64,000 nucleotides of DNA from Sophora flavescens (Eukaryota > Streptophyta > Magnoliopsida > Fabales > Fabaceae). The stretch spans positions 283,336,397-283,400,396 of the forward strand of contig CM061062.1 of NCBI GenBank assembly GCA_030762895.1, read 5' to 3'. Of the stretch, positions 21,061 through 31,845 are shown piece after piece (positions within the stretch are counted from its first letter, which is position 1; every line of letters starts with the position of its first letter). Below the pieces are notes generated by a model. That model saw only the letters and a list, made by a program, of their open reading frames with translations, did no database searches and was not told the DNA's origin. The position numbers were made by a program, and so were the translations under genes.

Positions 21061-23403
21061 CTAAGAACTAAGGCCTCTATGACTTTTGAAGAAAGCTTCC
21101 ATCATCTTCTGCATTGCTTGCTGCTGAGCTAACATCTGAGCTTGAAATGCAGTTTGCTGAGCAATTGCTTCATCCTATCTTTGGATGATAGTCTGCAAAC
21201 TCGGAGGGATTTCATCTAGCATCTGATGAGCAGTAGGATCATAAGCAACTACTGGAGTAGTAGAATTTGTTGTGTCCAGTGTAGTTGCAGATGCTGATGG
21301 AGGAGGTGGACAAGGAGGTGGGGTAGGAGATAACTCTTCAACAAGAATGTCATCCTCGGGCCGAGGGTCTAGAAAAACACAGGTTGACAGAGTTGTCACA
21401 AAATCATTATTTGGATAGAATTCCTCTAGAAAAGCATGTATTTGTTCATGGTGAAGAGGAGAATCTACTACATAAAGAAGAAATTCATAAGATCTCCTAA
21501 TGAGATTTATGTGAGTAAGAGGAGTAGATTCAGGGAAGTTTAGTAAAAAGAAGGGGAAACCCATGAAGAAGGGAGGGATTGTGTAAATGGAAGGTGAAAA
21601 AGGATAAATAGCATAGGCTTGGCTACCTCTGGTTGGAATGGAGACTTTTTCTTCTTCCTTCAATCCTAAGCTAGAGCCACATCTCCAATAAATGTCTCTG
21701 ACTTTCAGAAACTGATGATGAGTCTCAGTGGTCAGAAGCTTATTCCTGTACTTGCATTTGTTGTCATTGATCTTGATGAGACATAATTGTTGATCTCCAG
21801 GCAAGTCAATGATCTTTTGCTTTCCTTTCAGGGTCATGGAGTCAGGCATTACTTTGATGTTAGTTGAAGACTTCATGAAGATATGTGGATTGAAAAGCCA
21901 TTTTCCAACAGGCTTATATTTTCTATCTAGCTTTACAAGCTGCCTTTCAGCTTCAAGTGAGGCAATCACATCCAAGTCTTTGCCATTTAAGTAGTTGGAG
22001 CAAGATTCATCTGTGACAGAGAATGGAGTAGTTCTGGAATATAGGTGATAGGGAGATATAGTGGCTAAGGGCATAGGGTTGTGTCTGGTTTTAGAGAATA
22101 AGTTTGGAAAGACTACTCTCAGAGGGACTTGGCACTGGTTTCTGATGTGATCAGGGGTTAGTATTTTGGGTGAAGGTGGAGGAGGAGTGGGATTGTCAAA
22201 AAATGCAAAGTCATTGACATCCTCAGTGAGAAGAGTGTCAGTATGGTGAGATGTTTGTGGTGTGAAAGGTTTTGAGGGGTGAATTTCAGACATGTGAGTT
22301 TCTGAGATGGTAGGGTTGGGTTCAAAAGTGTGATGGATAGGGTCAGAAACAAAAGTTTGATGGATAGTTGATGTGTGTAATGGAGTTGGAATTTTTGCTG
22401 AGGTGGGTGGAGTGAGGATTTTTTGTTGTGGTTGAGGTGATGGTGTTCTTTGTAGTGGTGGTGTTGGTGCTTTTTGTTGTGACATAACAGGTAATGGTGA
22501 TGAAGGTTGTGGAATGGAAGTTGTTGTGGCTGTTTGTTGAGGTTGAGAAGATGATTCTCTTTTAGGTGATGGTGATGGTGGGGGAGTAGGAAGCAAGACA
22601 ATCTTCCTCTTTGCCACAGTAGTTCTCTTTTTCTTAGGGATCACAGTCTCTTATGATTGAGACCCCCCTCAGCTTGCACAACTCTCTTCCTCTTGAAGAC
22701 TTTTGTTATATTAGGTGCAATAGGAGTAGAAGCAGCTGCTTGCTCAGAAGATTCAGCAACGGGTTCAACAACCTGAGAGGCATTAGCAGCATCTTGAAAC
22801 ACATAAGCTTCAGCAGTTGATTGAGTAACTTTCCTCTTCTTCCTCTGAAGTTGAGACCATTCTTCTTAAACTGGTTCCTCAAAAGGTTCAGCCTTAACAA
22901 CTGGAACACTGAGCCTTTCACTAGTAGGTGCAGCAGATGATGATGCTTCAGCAGTAGAAGGTTCAAATATAGGTTGAAGTTGTACCTTCATCAAAGACAG
23001 TGTCTTTGAAGTTATCATTGTGCAGATATCAGCATGGAAGGCTTTTGACATGTTTTTCAAATAATTAGCCCTGAAGACTCTTGTCATAAGCATGCCATAG
23101 GGATATCCACCCTTGCATTTTCCTTTCACAGTCTTCTCCATGTGTCTAAAAATCAAATCTATGATATCTATTTTGATTCTTTGGACTAAGTGATAAATAG
23201 CAAGTTTTTCTATCTTACTCACATGATCCCTAGAGCCAATTTCAGGTATGACACAGTTAATTAAAAGTACATGAAGAAATCTTGCCTTAGGTGTTAGGTA
23301 CTTTGAATCAAAGTCCTTTGGCTTAGGAACTCCATACAGTATGAGGTTTATAGCCATCTCGCCACCTTGATTTTTCATCCAACTATTGTTGTACCCATCT
23401 CCT
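21061..23403 (-). pseudogene. Envelope-like ORF of SIRE-type Copia, 3' part
   Basis: This is the continuation of the ORF that starts at 29528, resuming after the Tat-like insertion at 23404. It contains MAINLILYGVPKPKDF, then ARFLHVLLINCVIPEIGSRD and IYHLVQRIKIDIIDLIFRHM, the conserved core of plant retroelement envelope-like proteins. A long low-complexity part follows, rich in Pro, Ser, Thr and Gln (21.4-22.6 kb). A Gln-rich, possibly coiled tail ends at 21061. Lesions are a stop near 22863, a frameshift at a G6 run near 22668 and a stop at 21175. I see no convincing signal peptide or membrane segment, so a role in entry is not supported. Envelope-like is only the family name. Confidence 0.72.
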
Positions 23404-24979
23404 TGTTGTGACTCCGGCAAGTGTACCGGGTCGTCGCAAGTAATAAAAATAACACGGTAAGTAAATACCGAGGTCGAACTCAAGGATTGGGATCCCAATT
23501 CGACTTATCCGCGGGAAGTCAGATACGTTCGGTCAAGTTACAGAAAAGTGGTTGAGGAAGAGAGATTAATATCTAAATTCAATTAACTAGTCTAAATAAA
23601 TAATTAACTAAAATTCAGAAAACTAAAATGTCCAAAATCACAAATCCACCTACCCAATATGTACACCCAAGTGATGATGAATTCCTCCCTAAATTCAATT
23701 ACAATGTCAACCGGGACCCCTAAATTCTCCTAAATCCACTCTCGTGCTCATTAGGACGTATTCGACGATTGGATTAATTACTTACTAGGTCTCATAATCT
23801 AATCTCGAATTCTGTTTATTCTTGTTCCCTATAAGGTTGCACCGATCTCCTACTCACTCTCGTGCAATATTCGATCGATGATCCTAATTCAAGTTCTAAA
23901 CGCGAATCGCTGACTAAGCCTCATCACGTTAACAAGTCAATCACGCAACACATATGATTAACACAACCAAATCAGAATTAGAAAACGTGAATTGAATTAG
24001 AGGAGAAAGACATACATCATATAGAATCTACACTGCCATGGGTGGCTTCATCGTTCCCTCGGACGACGGGGATTAGTTCCTCATGCTCATAGACAAGCAA
24101 TCGGAACTCATCCTAACCCTAAGAATTAGAGAAGAGAAGAGGGGGACGCAGCCCCAGAATAAGGATTACAAAAAGTCTCTGAAATTTCTGATCCAAAAAG
24201 TCCTCTTTTCTGTTCTGATCTGCTCTATTTATAAGGAGGCCACGCGTCACGGCCGTGACGGTCATCACGGCCAGGCCGTGAAGGTCATCACGGCCAGGCC
24301 GTGAAGGCTTCTGCTTCTGGCGCACTTCTGGGATTTGAACATTCGCGACGCGAAGGATGTCTCGCGACGCGAGTCTTCTTGTCACGGCCCGTGATGTCAA
24401 TCAGGGACTGGCCGTGATTTTCACTGCCTTGTGTAGTTTTGAGTTCACGGCCGTGATATACATCACGGCTGGCCGTGATGGTCTCTGACTTGTATGGCTT
24501 TTAGGTCACAGCGTGATATACATCACGGCTGGGCCGTGATGGTCTCTGATTCTGGTACTTTTCTGAGGTTCACACACTCGCGACGCCGAAGGACGTCTCG
24601 CGACGCGAACCTTCCCGTCACGGCCGTGATGTAAATCACGGCTAGGCCGTGATGGTCTCTGTCTTCCCGGATCTTCAAACTATCGCGGGCGAGCCTCCTC
24701 TCGCGGGGCGAGAATCCCCAGAATGGCAATCTCCACTATTTGTTGACTTTCCTTAATTCTTAGAGCCTCGCTTATGGACCTGAAAACAACACAAGCAACC
24801 ACAAGCGTAATTCTCTCCAAAATAACCTAAAAACTACACAAAAGACGCAAAACGAGTCAAAGTCCAACTTAGGAACAAAACAAGGCAAATTTGGGCGAAA
24901 ACGAGAGTAAACTCGAATAAATTGGCACATAAACCCTAGTTTATCTAGTCTTAAAACTAGATAAGCCAGAGGCTTATCA
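23404..24979 (-). repeat. 3' LTR of Tat-like element 1
   Basis: 1576 bp. It includes the palindrome array and TATA box (separate entry). At the U3 end is the hairpin GATAAGCC-AGA-GGCTTATC (24960-24978), next to CTAGT..ACTAG. Its R/U5 side begins with the GTACCGGGTCGTCGCAAG motif shared with the LTRs at 27.6, 56.6 and 60.3 kb. Confidence 0.9.
24225..24720 (-). promoter_or_regulatory. TATA box with upstream CpG-palindrome array (Tat LTR 1, left copy)
   Basis: On the minus strand CCTTATAAATAG (24225-24236) is preceded, within 10 bp, by about 480 bp of CpG-rich palindromes. Two kinds alternate: TCACGGCCGTGA with ATCACGGC-(C/T)(A)-GGCCGTGAT, and TCGCGACGCGA in closely spaced pairs. Modules are spaced about 60-110 bp and separated by plain sequence such as GGTCTCTGACTT. 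The position directly upstream of the core promoter suggests a U3 enhancer or a methylation target; that is inference. Confidence 0.7.
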
Positions 24980-26340
24980 AAATACCCCAAACTTAAACCT
25001 TGCTTGTCCCCAAGCAAGCTTAAAACTCAAAAACGACTCAAGACTCGGCAAGCTTAAGGGATTCAATCGATTTCGCACAAATTTCATGCGACTTTACAAA
25101 GCAGTTTTTCTTCTTTGATTCCCCCCCTTTTTTTCATCAATGTAATCCCCGCATTCATCTACTTTAAACAATTGAGAAATTATCATTCATGCCATCATTA
25201 CTCTAAGTTGAGGCTCAAAGATACACACAAAGGAAGATCACCTATTTCAAACAATTGCCTTCCTCACAAGGGCATTTAGTATTTCACTCATTCACTCAAG
25301 TTTGTCTAGGCTTTCAACTTTTTCACTCAATTTCACTTATCAAGAGCACTTCCCATGAATTTGATTTTCATCTCAAACATAGTTCCCACGAAAACATGCA
25401 TGCAACATCAGAAGGTCTTTTAAAGGTTGTAATGGGGCCTGGCTCAGGGTAGGATAATGAAGGATATTTAGGCTTAAGTCCCTAGGAACTAAGAGAGCAT
25501 GAGCATTTTGACACTTTTTCCACTCAAGTTCCTTTTTCCATTTTTCATTTGGGCTCGGGTGACTACAACCTTTTCCTTGATATTATTTTTGTTTTGCCCC
25601 TTTTCTTTTGGCAATTTTTGTTTTCTTCTTTTCTTTTCTTTTCTTTTTGCCTTGGTTCAACCCTTATTTTCTTTTTCTCATCCCCATATGACACATACCT
25701 TGTAGCCACCCCAAACTTAGTTTCTCACAACCTTTCTCTTGCTCATTTCCATGCTCTCCTAATCCTAAGATTGGGTTAACATGGTTTTTCAGATTTTGGC
25801 TCGTAATGTAGGGTCATCAAGAAACAATAGGTCAATTGGGCTCAATTTGGCTAACTAGGGACATGCATTAGGGATGGTTCATTTCAGGCCAAGTAGTTAT
25901 TCAAAGAACATTGCCTAAATCATTTGATGCAACACATAAACATGCAAACCATATAGAGATTCAAGCAAATTCGGGAAAGTGCAACTTAACAGTGATTCAC
26001 ACATTCAAAAACAGAGTTGGAGGCTCAAATCCTCACCTGGACATTTTGCAAACTGTTTGACCGAGATACGATTCCTAGTGTGTGCACCTCCTCACCCCAA
26101 ACTTGTCATAAATCAAGTAATCACAATAAAATTCTCAAGGTTCAATTTTCAATTTTTAAGTGGGGATCAACTTTTCTATTATTAGAACCTAGGGGGAAAT
26201 CATCAATGGTCAAATAATTCATGCAATCAATCTACGCTCAATCTAATCAAAATCCAACAAGCTTGCCGACACGACATTCATACAAAAACTCTTGATCTTC
26301 TCAAATTATTCAAGAGCGACAAACAAAAACAAAACAAAAC
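24980..26340 (-). other. Conserved 3' non-coding block of Tat-like elements
   Basis: No ORF of note. The same 1.35-1.5 kb recurs in the elements at 31846-33223 and 61683-63170, including CCCCAAACTTAAACCTTGCT at the purine-tract end, an ACTTTAAACAATTGAGAA segment, a strongly pyrimidine-rich run (plus strand, 25600-25680) and CAAATTATTCAAGAGC near the coding end. It is the 3' untranslated region of the minus-strand element. Confidence 0.75.
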
Positions 26341-26345
26341 AAAAG

Positions 26346-27480
26346 TTAAGAGAAGAGAAGGATACCTAGCTTGGGTTGCCTCCCAAGAAGCGCTTGTTTA
26401 ACGTCCCGAGCCTGACTTATTAAGAAGCATCCACCTGGATCCCATAGTCTGTGGTACAGAGGCCAAGAGATGCTCATCATATGCGATTCTCCACCCGGAT
26501 CAAAAGGTTTATGAAGTGGCCCTCGTAGGAGCAATATGACCTTATCATCAACTCCACCCGGCCAGTGTGTGAAAACTCCATTGACCTCTTCAATTATGAA
26601 CTCACTTCCTCTCGGGTCAAATGGTGTTTTCACGAGGAAGTGTGCTAGACAAGTGGGAGGGTCTAATTTACCGGTGTCCACACATGCATGCAAGCCAACA
26701 TATTTATTTAACGCATCAAAATCAGGTTGCTTGGCAAGCATGGTGGAATCCTCCGCCACTTTATCTTCATCTTGATCTCTACCCTCTTGCTCCAGTGCCT
26801 TGTCCTTTGCCAACTCCTCTTCCTTAGGTTGCTCTTCCTCAACATGTGGTTGTTCCGGGGCCATGACACTTGCCAATTCCTTTTCCTCCGGTTGTTCTTC
26901 CTCAACATGTGGTAGTTCTTCCTCAACTCCCTGAGAACTAGTTACATCCCAGTCATATCCCAACACCCCACTGCTTCTAGTTGTTGTGGCATTGCATTGG
27001 TTCTTAGGGTCGTTCTCGGTATCAACTGGGAAAGTCTCTGGGGGATGCTCATTTTGTTGCTCTACGAGCTGACCCAACTTCTCTAATGCCGCATTTGCCT
27101 TCTCAAATGATGTCTCCATAGAACTCGCCAACTTATCCATTGCCGCATTTGCCTCTCTCAAGAGCCAACTCCCAAGGTTGTGGCTGCCAATTCTGTTGAG
27201 GTTGTTGTTGCCAATTTTGTTGAGGTTGTGGCTGCCGAGGCTAGACCACCGCCATCATTACTCCAAGTGAAATCCGGATGGTCTCTACTCATATAACCCC
27301 AATACTGATTCTCGACTCGATAGTTGTTAAGGGGCACGCTTTGTCATTATGCCATGGTTCCACATATACTTGAGGGAAGTAGAATGGACAACTCCAAGTG
27401 TCATGGTTCCCATCACAATATTCGCAACCCGGAAGCATTCCTTCGTGTACCTCGCATACAAAACAAGGCAAGACCAAGTG
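26346..27480 (-). pseudogene. Gag-like remnant of Tat-like element 1
   Basis: From 27161 a 271-codon frame opens with a helical segment (AAMDKLASSMETSFEKANA, a coiled-coil pattern). It continues with an acidic tract containing two near-identical repeats, PHVEEEQPEEKELA and PHVEEEQPKEEELA, then FDPRG and two FDPGG/WDPGG repeats around SISWPLYHRLWDPGG. It ends QALLGRQPKLGI, a phrase also found at the pol end of the element at 63.6 kb. Upstream, in broken frames, a cysteine cluster CEYCDGNHDTWSC (about 27420) resembles a gag zinc knuckle, followed by Gln/Pro repeats. Capsid, protease, RT and integrase are absent. Confidence 0.62.
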
Positions 27481-27594
27481 GAATCAAAGAAGTAGAGAGA
27501 TAATGGTAAATAAAAATAAAATTAAAAATAAAAGAAAAATAATTTAACCAAATAATCAAACTCCCCTAAAATCAGAAAAATTGGTTGTGCCAAT

Positions 27595-27612
27595 CCCCGG
27601 CAACGGCGCCAA
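27595..27612 (-). other. Primer-binding site (tRNA-Asp type)
   Basis: The minus strand reads TGGCGCCGTTGCCGGGG a few bases from the right LTR end. This is the primer site typical of Tat/Athila Gypsy elements, complementary to tRNA-Asp. Confidence 0.85.
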
Positions 27613-27617
27613 AAACT

Positions 27618-29197
27618 TGTTGTGACTTCGGCAAGTGTACCGGGTCGTCGCAAGTAATAAAAATAACACGGTAAGTAAATACCGAGGTCGAACTCAAGGA
27701 TTGGGATACCAATTCGACTTATCCGCGGGAAGTCAGATACGTTCGGTCAAGTTACAGAAAAGTGGTTGAGGAAGAGAGATTAATATCTAAATTCAATTAA
27801 CTAGTCTAAATAAATAATTAACTAAAATTCAAAAAACTAAAATGTCCAAGGTCACAAATCCACCTACCCAATATGTACACCCAAGTGATGATGAATTCCT
27901 CCCTAAATTCAATTACAATGTCAACCGGGACCCCTAAATTCTCCTAAATCCACTCTCGTGCTCATTAGGACGTATTCGACGATTGGATTAATTACTTACT
28001 AGGTCTCATAATCTAATCTCGAATTCTGTTTATTCTTGTTCCCTATAAGGTTGCACCGATCTCCTACTCACTCTCGTGCAATATTCGATCGATGATCCTA
28101 ATTCAAGTTCTAAACGCGAATCGCTGACTAAGCCTCATCACGTTAACAAGTCAATCACGCAACACATATGATTAACACAACCAAATCAGAATTAGAAAAC
28201 GTGAATTGAATTAGAGGAGAAAGACATACATCATATAGAATCTACACTGCCATGGGTGGCTTCATCGTTCCCTCGGACGACGGGGATTAGTTCCTCATGC
28301 TCATAGACAAGCAATCGGAACTCATCCTAACCCTAAGAATTAAGAGAAGAGAAGAGGGGGACGCAGCCCCAGAATAAGGATTACAAAAGGCCTCTAAAAA
28401 TTCCGATCCAAAAAGTCCTCTTTTCTGTTCTGATCTGCTCTATTTATAAGGAGGCCACGCGTCACGGCCGTGACGGTCATCACGGCCAGGCCGTGACGGT
28501 CATCACGGCCAGGCCGTGACGGCTTCTGCTTCTGGCGCACTTCTGGGATTTGAACATTCGCGACGCGAAGGATGTCTCGCGACGCGAGTCTTCTTGTCAC
28601 GGCCCGTGATGTCAATCACGGCCAGGCCGTGATGTTCTCTGCCTTATGTGAATTTTAGGTCACGGCCGTGATATACATCACGGCTAGGCCGTGATGGTCT
28701 CTGACTTGTATGGCTTTTAGGTCACGGCCGTGATATACATCACGGCTAGGCCGTGATGGTCTCTGATTCCGGTACTTTTCTGGAGTTCACACACTCGCGA
28801 CGCGAAGGACGTCTCGCGACGCGAACCTTCCTGTCACGGCCCGTGATGTCAATCACGGCTAGGCCGTGATGGTCTCTGTCTTCCCAGATCTTCAAACTAT
28901 CGCGGGGCGAGCCTCCTCTCGCGGGGCGAGAATCCCCAGAATGGCAATCTCCACTATTTGTTGACTTTCCTTAATTCTTAGAGCCTCACTTATGGACCTG
29001 AAAACAACACAAGCAACCACAAGCGTAATTCTCTCCAAAATAACCTAAAAACTACACAAAAGACGCAAAACGAGTCAAAGTCCAACTTAGGAACAAAACA
29101 AGGCAAATTTGGGCGAAAACGAGAGTAAACTCGAATAAATTGGCACATAAACCCTAGTTTATCTAGTCTTAAAACTAGATAAGCCAGAGGCTTATCA
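27618..29197 (-). repeat. 5' LTR of Tat-like element 1, with palindrome array
   Basis: 1580 bp, nearly identical to the left LTR. TATA box (minus strand) at 28440-28451 with the palindrome array at 28456-28940. Several palindromes are perfect here where the left copy has a substitution or one-base indel, for example GTGAC at 28500 versus GTGAA at 24270. Confidence 0.9.
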
Positions 29198-29202
29198 CTC
29201 CT

Positions 29203-29528
29203 TCTCTAGGACACTTGATCACATCAGCGAGTGACTCATGAGTAATGAAGACGTGGTCATCATCTACATCTCCAGAAATCATGAAGGTTGAGTTGTCCTT
29301 GGTGACTATAGAGTTTTTCCAGAAATCCCTAACCAAGGAAGGAAATACATCTTCCATAATTTAGAAGAATAGTAGCCACCCAGCATAAGTAATTTCAGGC
29401 TTAACATCCAGTCCTTTGTTCTTCAACTCAATGAAGTTAGGGACCCTTCCAGGGTGTACTTTCTTCATTTCTTTTAGAGAAAGTCTGGATTTTTCAGCAA
29501 CTTCTTCAAGAAAGTTTTTGGGTGCCAT
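29203..29528 (-). pseudogene. Envelope-like ORF of SIRE-type Copia, 5' part
   Basis: It starts at the ATG at 29528 (MAPKNFLEEVAEKSR) and contains GLDVKPEITYAGWLLFF, the conserved opening of envelope-like proteins of SIRE-type elements. One in-frame stop (TAA) lies at about 29361, after which the frame continues with FPSLVRDFWKNSIV and ESLADVIKCP. It then meets the CTCCT target duplication and the Tat-like element. The rest is at 21061-23403. It lies about 0.4 kb downstream of the pol stop, the usual place for this ORF. Confidence 0.75.
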
Positions 29529-29945
29529 CGTTTCAGAAGAGAAGATTTTTAGGGTTTGGAAAGTAACGGTTTCGAGATAATGAAGACGAAGAGGATTCAG
29601 AGAGAGATTGTGAGCGAGAAATTGTGAGTGTGTAGTTTTGAAATGACATGGGTTGCTTTTGTTAAAACTCTTGAGAGCTTTTTGCGTTGGGAACAAGGAG
29701 AAAGAGAGTTGCCATAAATAGACATCAATCAATTTTGAAAAGGCAGTTGGTAATATAATGAAACGTTTTTCAGAAAAGGAGGGGAATGCAATGTACACGT
29801 GTCTCAGTCAGGGTTTAGCACTAAGTGCTTTTAGCCACGTCATCAGACGCTTGGCTAAAGTAGACGAGTGAAGCATAGAGAAAATAGACGAGTCAAGCAG
29901 ATATAAAATTTAGACAAGTAAGTTTTCAGACATATCAGCAAACAC

Positions 29946-30616
29946 TCATTCAGACACATTATGCATATTAAGATTCATTCTAATAAAAACAAATCGATCT
30001 TCACTTAGAGGTTTAGTAAAGATGTCTGCCCACTGGTAATCAGTTTTTACAAACTTAATTTTAAAAACACCTTTCTAAACATAATCTCTAATAAAATGAT
30101 GCTTTATTTCTATATGCTTTGCTCTAGAATACTGCATGGGATTCTTAGACAGATTAATAGCACTAATATTATCACACCAAACAGGTATATTATGCTCAAA
30201 CATTGAATAATCTTAAAATTGACATTTTACCCAAAGCAGTTGTGAACAACAACTAGCCGCAGATATATATTCAGCTTCTTTTGCTTGACCAGGAGATCAT
30301 ATTTGCTCCAATGAAGTGACATCCTCCACTAGTGCTTCTTATATCAATTCTATCTCCAGCAAAATCAGCATCATAAAATCCAGCAAACCTGAAATCTTCA
30401 TTTTTCTTATATAATAAACCAAGGTTAGTGGTTCCTGTCAAATATCTGAAAATTCTTTTAACAACCTTATGATAAGATTCTTTAGGATCTGATTGAAATC
30501 TAGCACAAAGACAAACATAGAATTGAATATCAGGTCTGCTAGCAGTTAAGTATAGAAGAGATCCAATCATACCTCGGTAGACAGTTTGATCTACCTTTTT
30601 ACCTTCCTCGTCCTTG
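29946..30616 (-). pseudogene. Copia RNase H domain (right SIRE copy)
   Basis: The frame reads YRGMIGSLLYLTASRPDIQF, ARFQSDPKESYHKVVKRIFR and YLTGTTNLGLLY, then a Copia RNase H pattern: FYDADFAGDRIDIRSTSG (catalytic Asp), later AKHIEIKHHFIRD and QWADIFTKPL. Pol ends at a TGA at 29946. A stop near 30265 and a damaged stretch to 30200 break it. Its RT is on the far side of the Tat-like insertion 2. Confidence 0.85.
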
Positions 30617-30621
30617 TTTAG

Positions 30622-31845
30622 TGAACGCGTTGTTGGGCACGCGTCAAAAAGCAAGCGGTTTGTAAAAATATGTAGATAGAGAAAGTGTGACAACTCGAGT
30701 ATCGTCTCACAAGGACTCTTGGGTTGTTGTTAACAGAAAAAGTCAGATTTGGGGGGTTTTGGATTTGAAATTAAATAAAGAAAACAAAGCAGAAAACTAT
30801 ACAAACTAAATAATTACCAAACAAGCTAAGCAATCAACCTACTGCTTTCGGTTTCCCACTATCATCGGTTTATATAAATCCAAGCCCTAAGCGGATTCTA
30901 AACTCTTTTCGATTGTAACATCAATTAACAAGCGAAACCGATGCTACGAGACATATGTTCCTAATTCCGAATTAAGCAAACGGATTAAGCCCTTCATGAA
31001 TTAAGCAAACACGAATTGAACGCACGCGAATTAAGCAAACGCGATTAAGTTTAGGAACACACAATCATCGAAACAAACCAATATATATTCTATATAATCC
31101 TGGATTAAGCAAACAGAACATACAGAACAAATATTGAAAGAGAATAACAATTAAATCAGGAATTACAAAACCTCAAGCGGCAGTGCGAGTCGATTACAGC
31201 AGATCGATCAAGGAGACTAGTTCTCCATTACAAAAGAAACACAAAACCCTAATTTCGCAGCCGTCCTAATCTAAAAAGAAAATAAGATGATGAGAATATC
31301 TCAGTTCTGCCCTAAAACAGATATAAATACAGATTCTGGGCTCCGCGCGCTCGCGAGGCGAGCAAACTTTCACGAGGCAAATATTATGAACAGTCTTCAG
31401 TGTTTGGCTCTATCGCGAGGCGAGCTGATCATTCGCGAGGCAAGACTCTTCAAATTCCAATCTGTCACAGCCGTGACCTTCAACACGGGTAAGCCATGAT
31501 GGTCTCTGTCCTTCAGGGTTGGATTACTCACGGGGCGAGACAGTGATTCGCGTGGCGAGACAGAGAGGATGACATTTCTTGCACAGTCAAGCTTCAGGTT
31601 CGCGAGGCGAGTAGCCTCTCGCGGGGCGAAGACTCCAGAATTGCTTCTCTTTATTAACCTGAAAACAAGGATTAGCAGTAAGTGCTTTATTCGACTCCAA
31701 ATCAACTAAATTAACCTAAAAATACTTTACAGACTCAAAATGTTGCTTGAGGACAATTTAATCTAATTTGGGCGAAAACGAAATATAATTAGCACAAAAC
31801 CATGGTCATACTAGTCATAAAACTAGATGAGCCAGTGACTTATCA
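30622..31845 (-). repeat. 3' LTR of Tat-like element 2
   Basis: 1224 bp. The minus-strand U3 tip is a GATGAGCC-hairpin (one mismatch here). The R/U5 side contains repeated GAATTAAGCAAAC(A/G)CG(A)ATT units at about 30960-31050, a short tandem motif also present in the right LTR. Confidence 0.9.
31318..31640 (-). promoter_or_regulatory. CpG-palindrome array in Tat LTR 2 (left copy)
   Basis: Paired modules such as CTCGCGAGGCGAG..CACGAGGCAA, TCGCGAGGCGAG..TCGCGAGGCAAG, one TCACAGCCGTGA module and CTCGCGGGGCGA follow an AT-rich ATATAAATAC (31321). Four CG sites that are intact in the right LTR read CA here (about 31372, 31381, 31441, 31533). Confidence 0.65.

Larger units (their letters stand above)
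23404..29197 (-). mobile_element. Non-autonomous Tat/Athila-like Gypsy element
   Basis: Two LTRs of 1576 and 1580 bp (TGTTGTGACT to GGCTTATCA on the plus strand) are flanked by a perfect CTCCT duplication (23399-23403 and 29198-29202). The element split the envelope-like ORF. Minus orientation is shown by the tRNA-Asp-type primer site next to the right LTR and by the purine tract (AAGTTTGGGGTATTT) next to the left LTR. The 2.6-kb interior encodes only a gag-like remnant and has no pol. The LTRs are nearly identical by eye, so it is probably the youngest or second youngest layer of the nest. Confidence 0.9.

Noticed and set aside
21809..22601. ORFs overlapping the envelope-like region in other frames
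   Set aside because: Leu/His-rich shadows of the Pro/Ser-rich coding frame.
24083..24729. ORFs in the palindrome arrays (also 28394-28615, 31287-31705, 35319-35758, 57361-57651, 61224-61487)
   Set aside because: Translations of CpG palindromes (SRE-, ARR-rich) within LTR U3 regions; no conserved protein and no coding signal.
25499..25779. Phe/Leu-rich membrane-protein-like ORFs (also 62309-62518)
   Set aside because: Translation of a pyrimidine-rich non-coding tract in the 3' block of Tat-like elements.
30960..31050. Satellite array of AAGCAAACGCGATTAAG units
   Set aside because: Only about three short imperfect copies within an LTR and identical in the sister LTR; part of the element, not a satellite.
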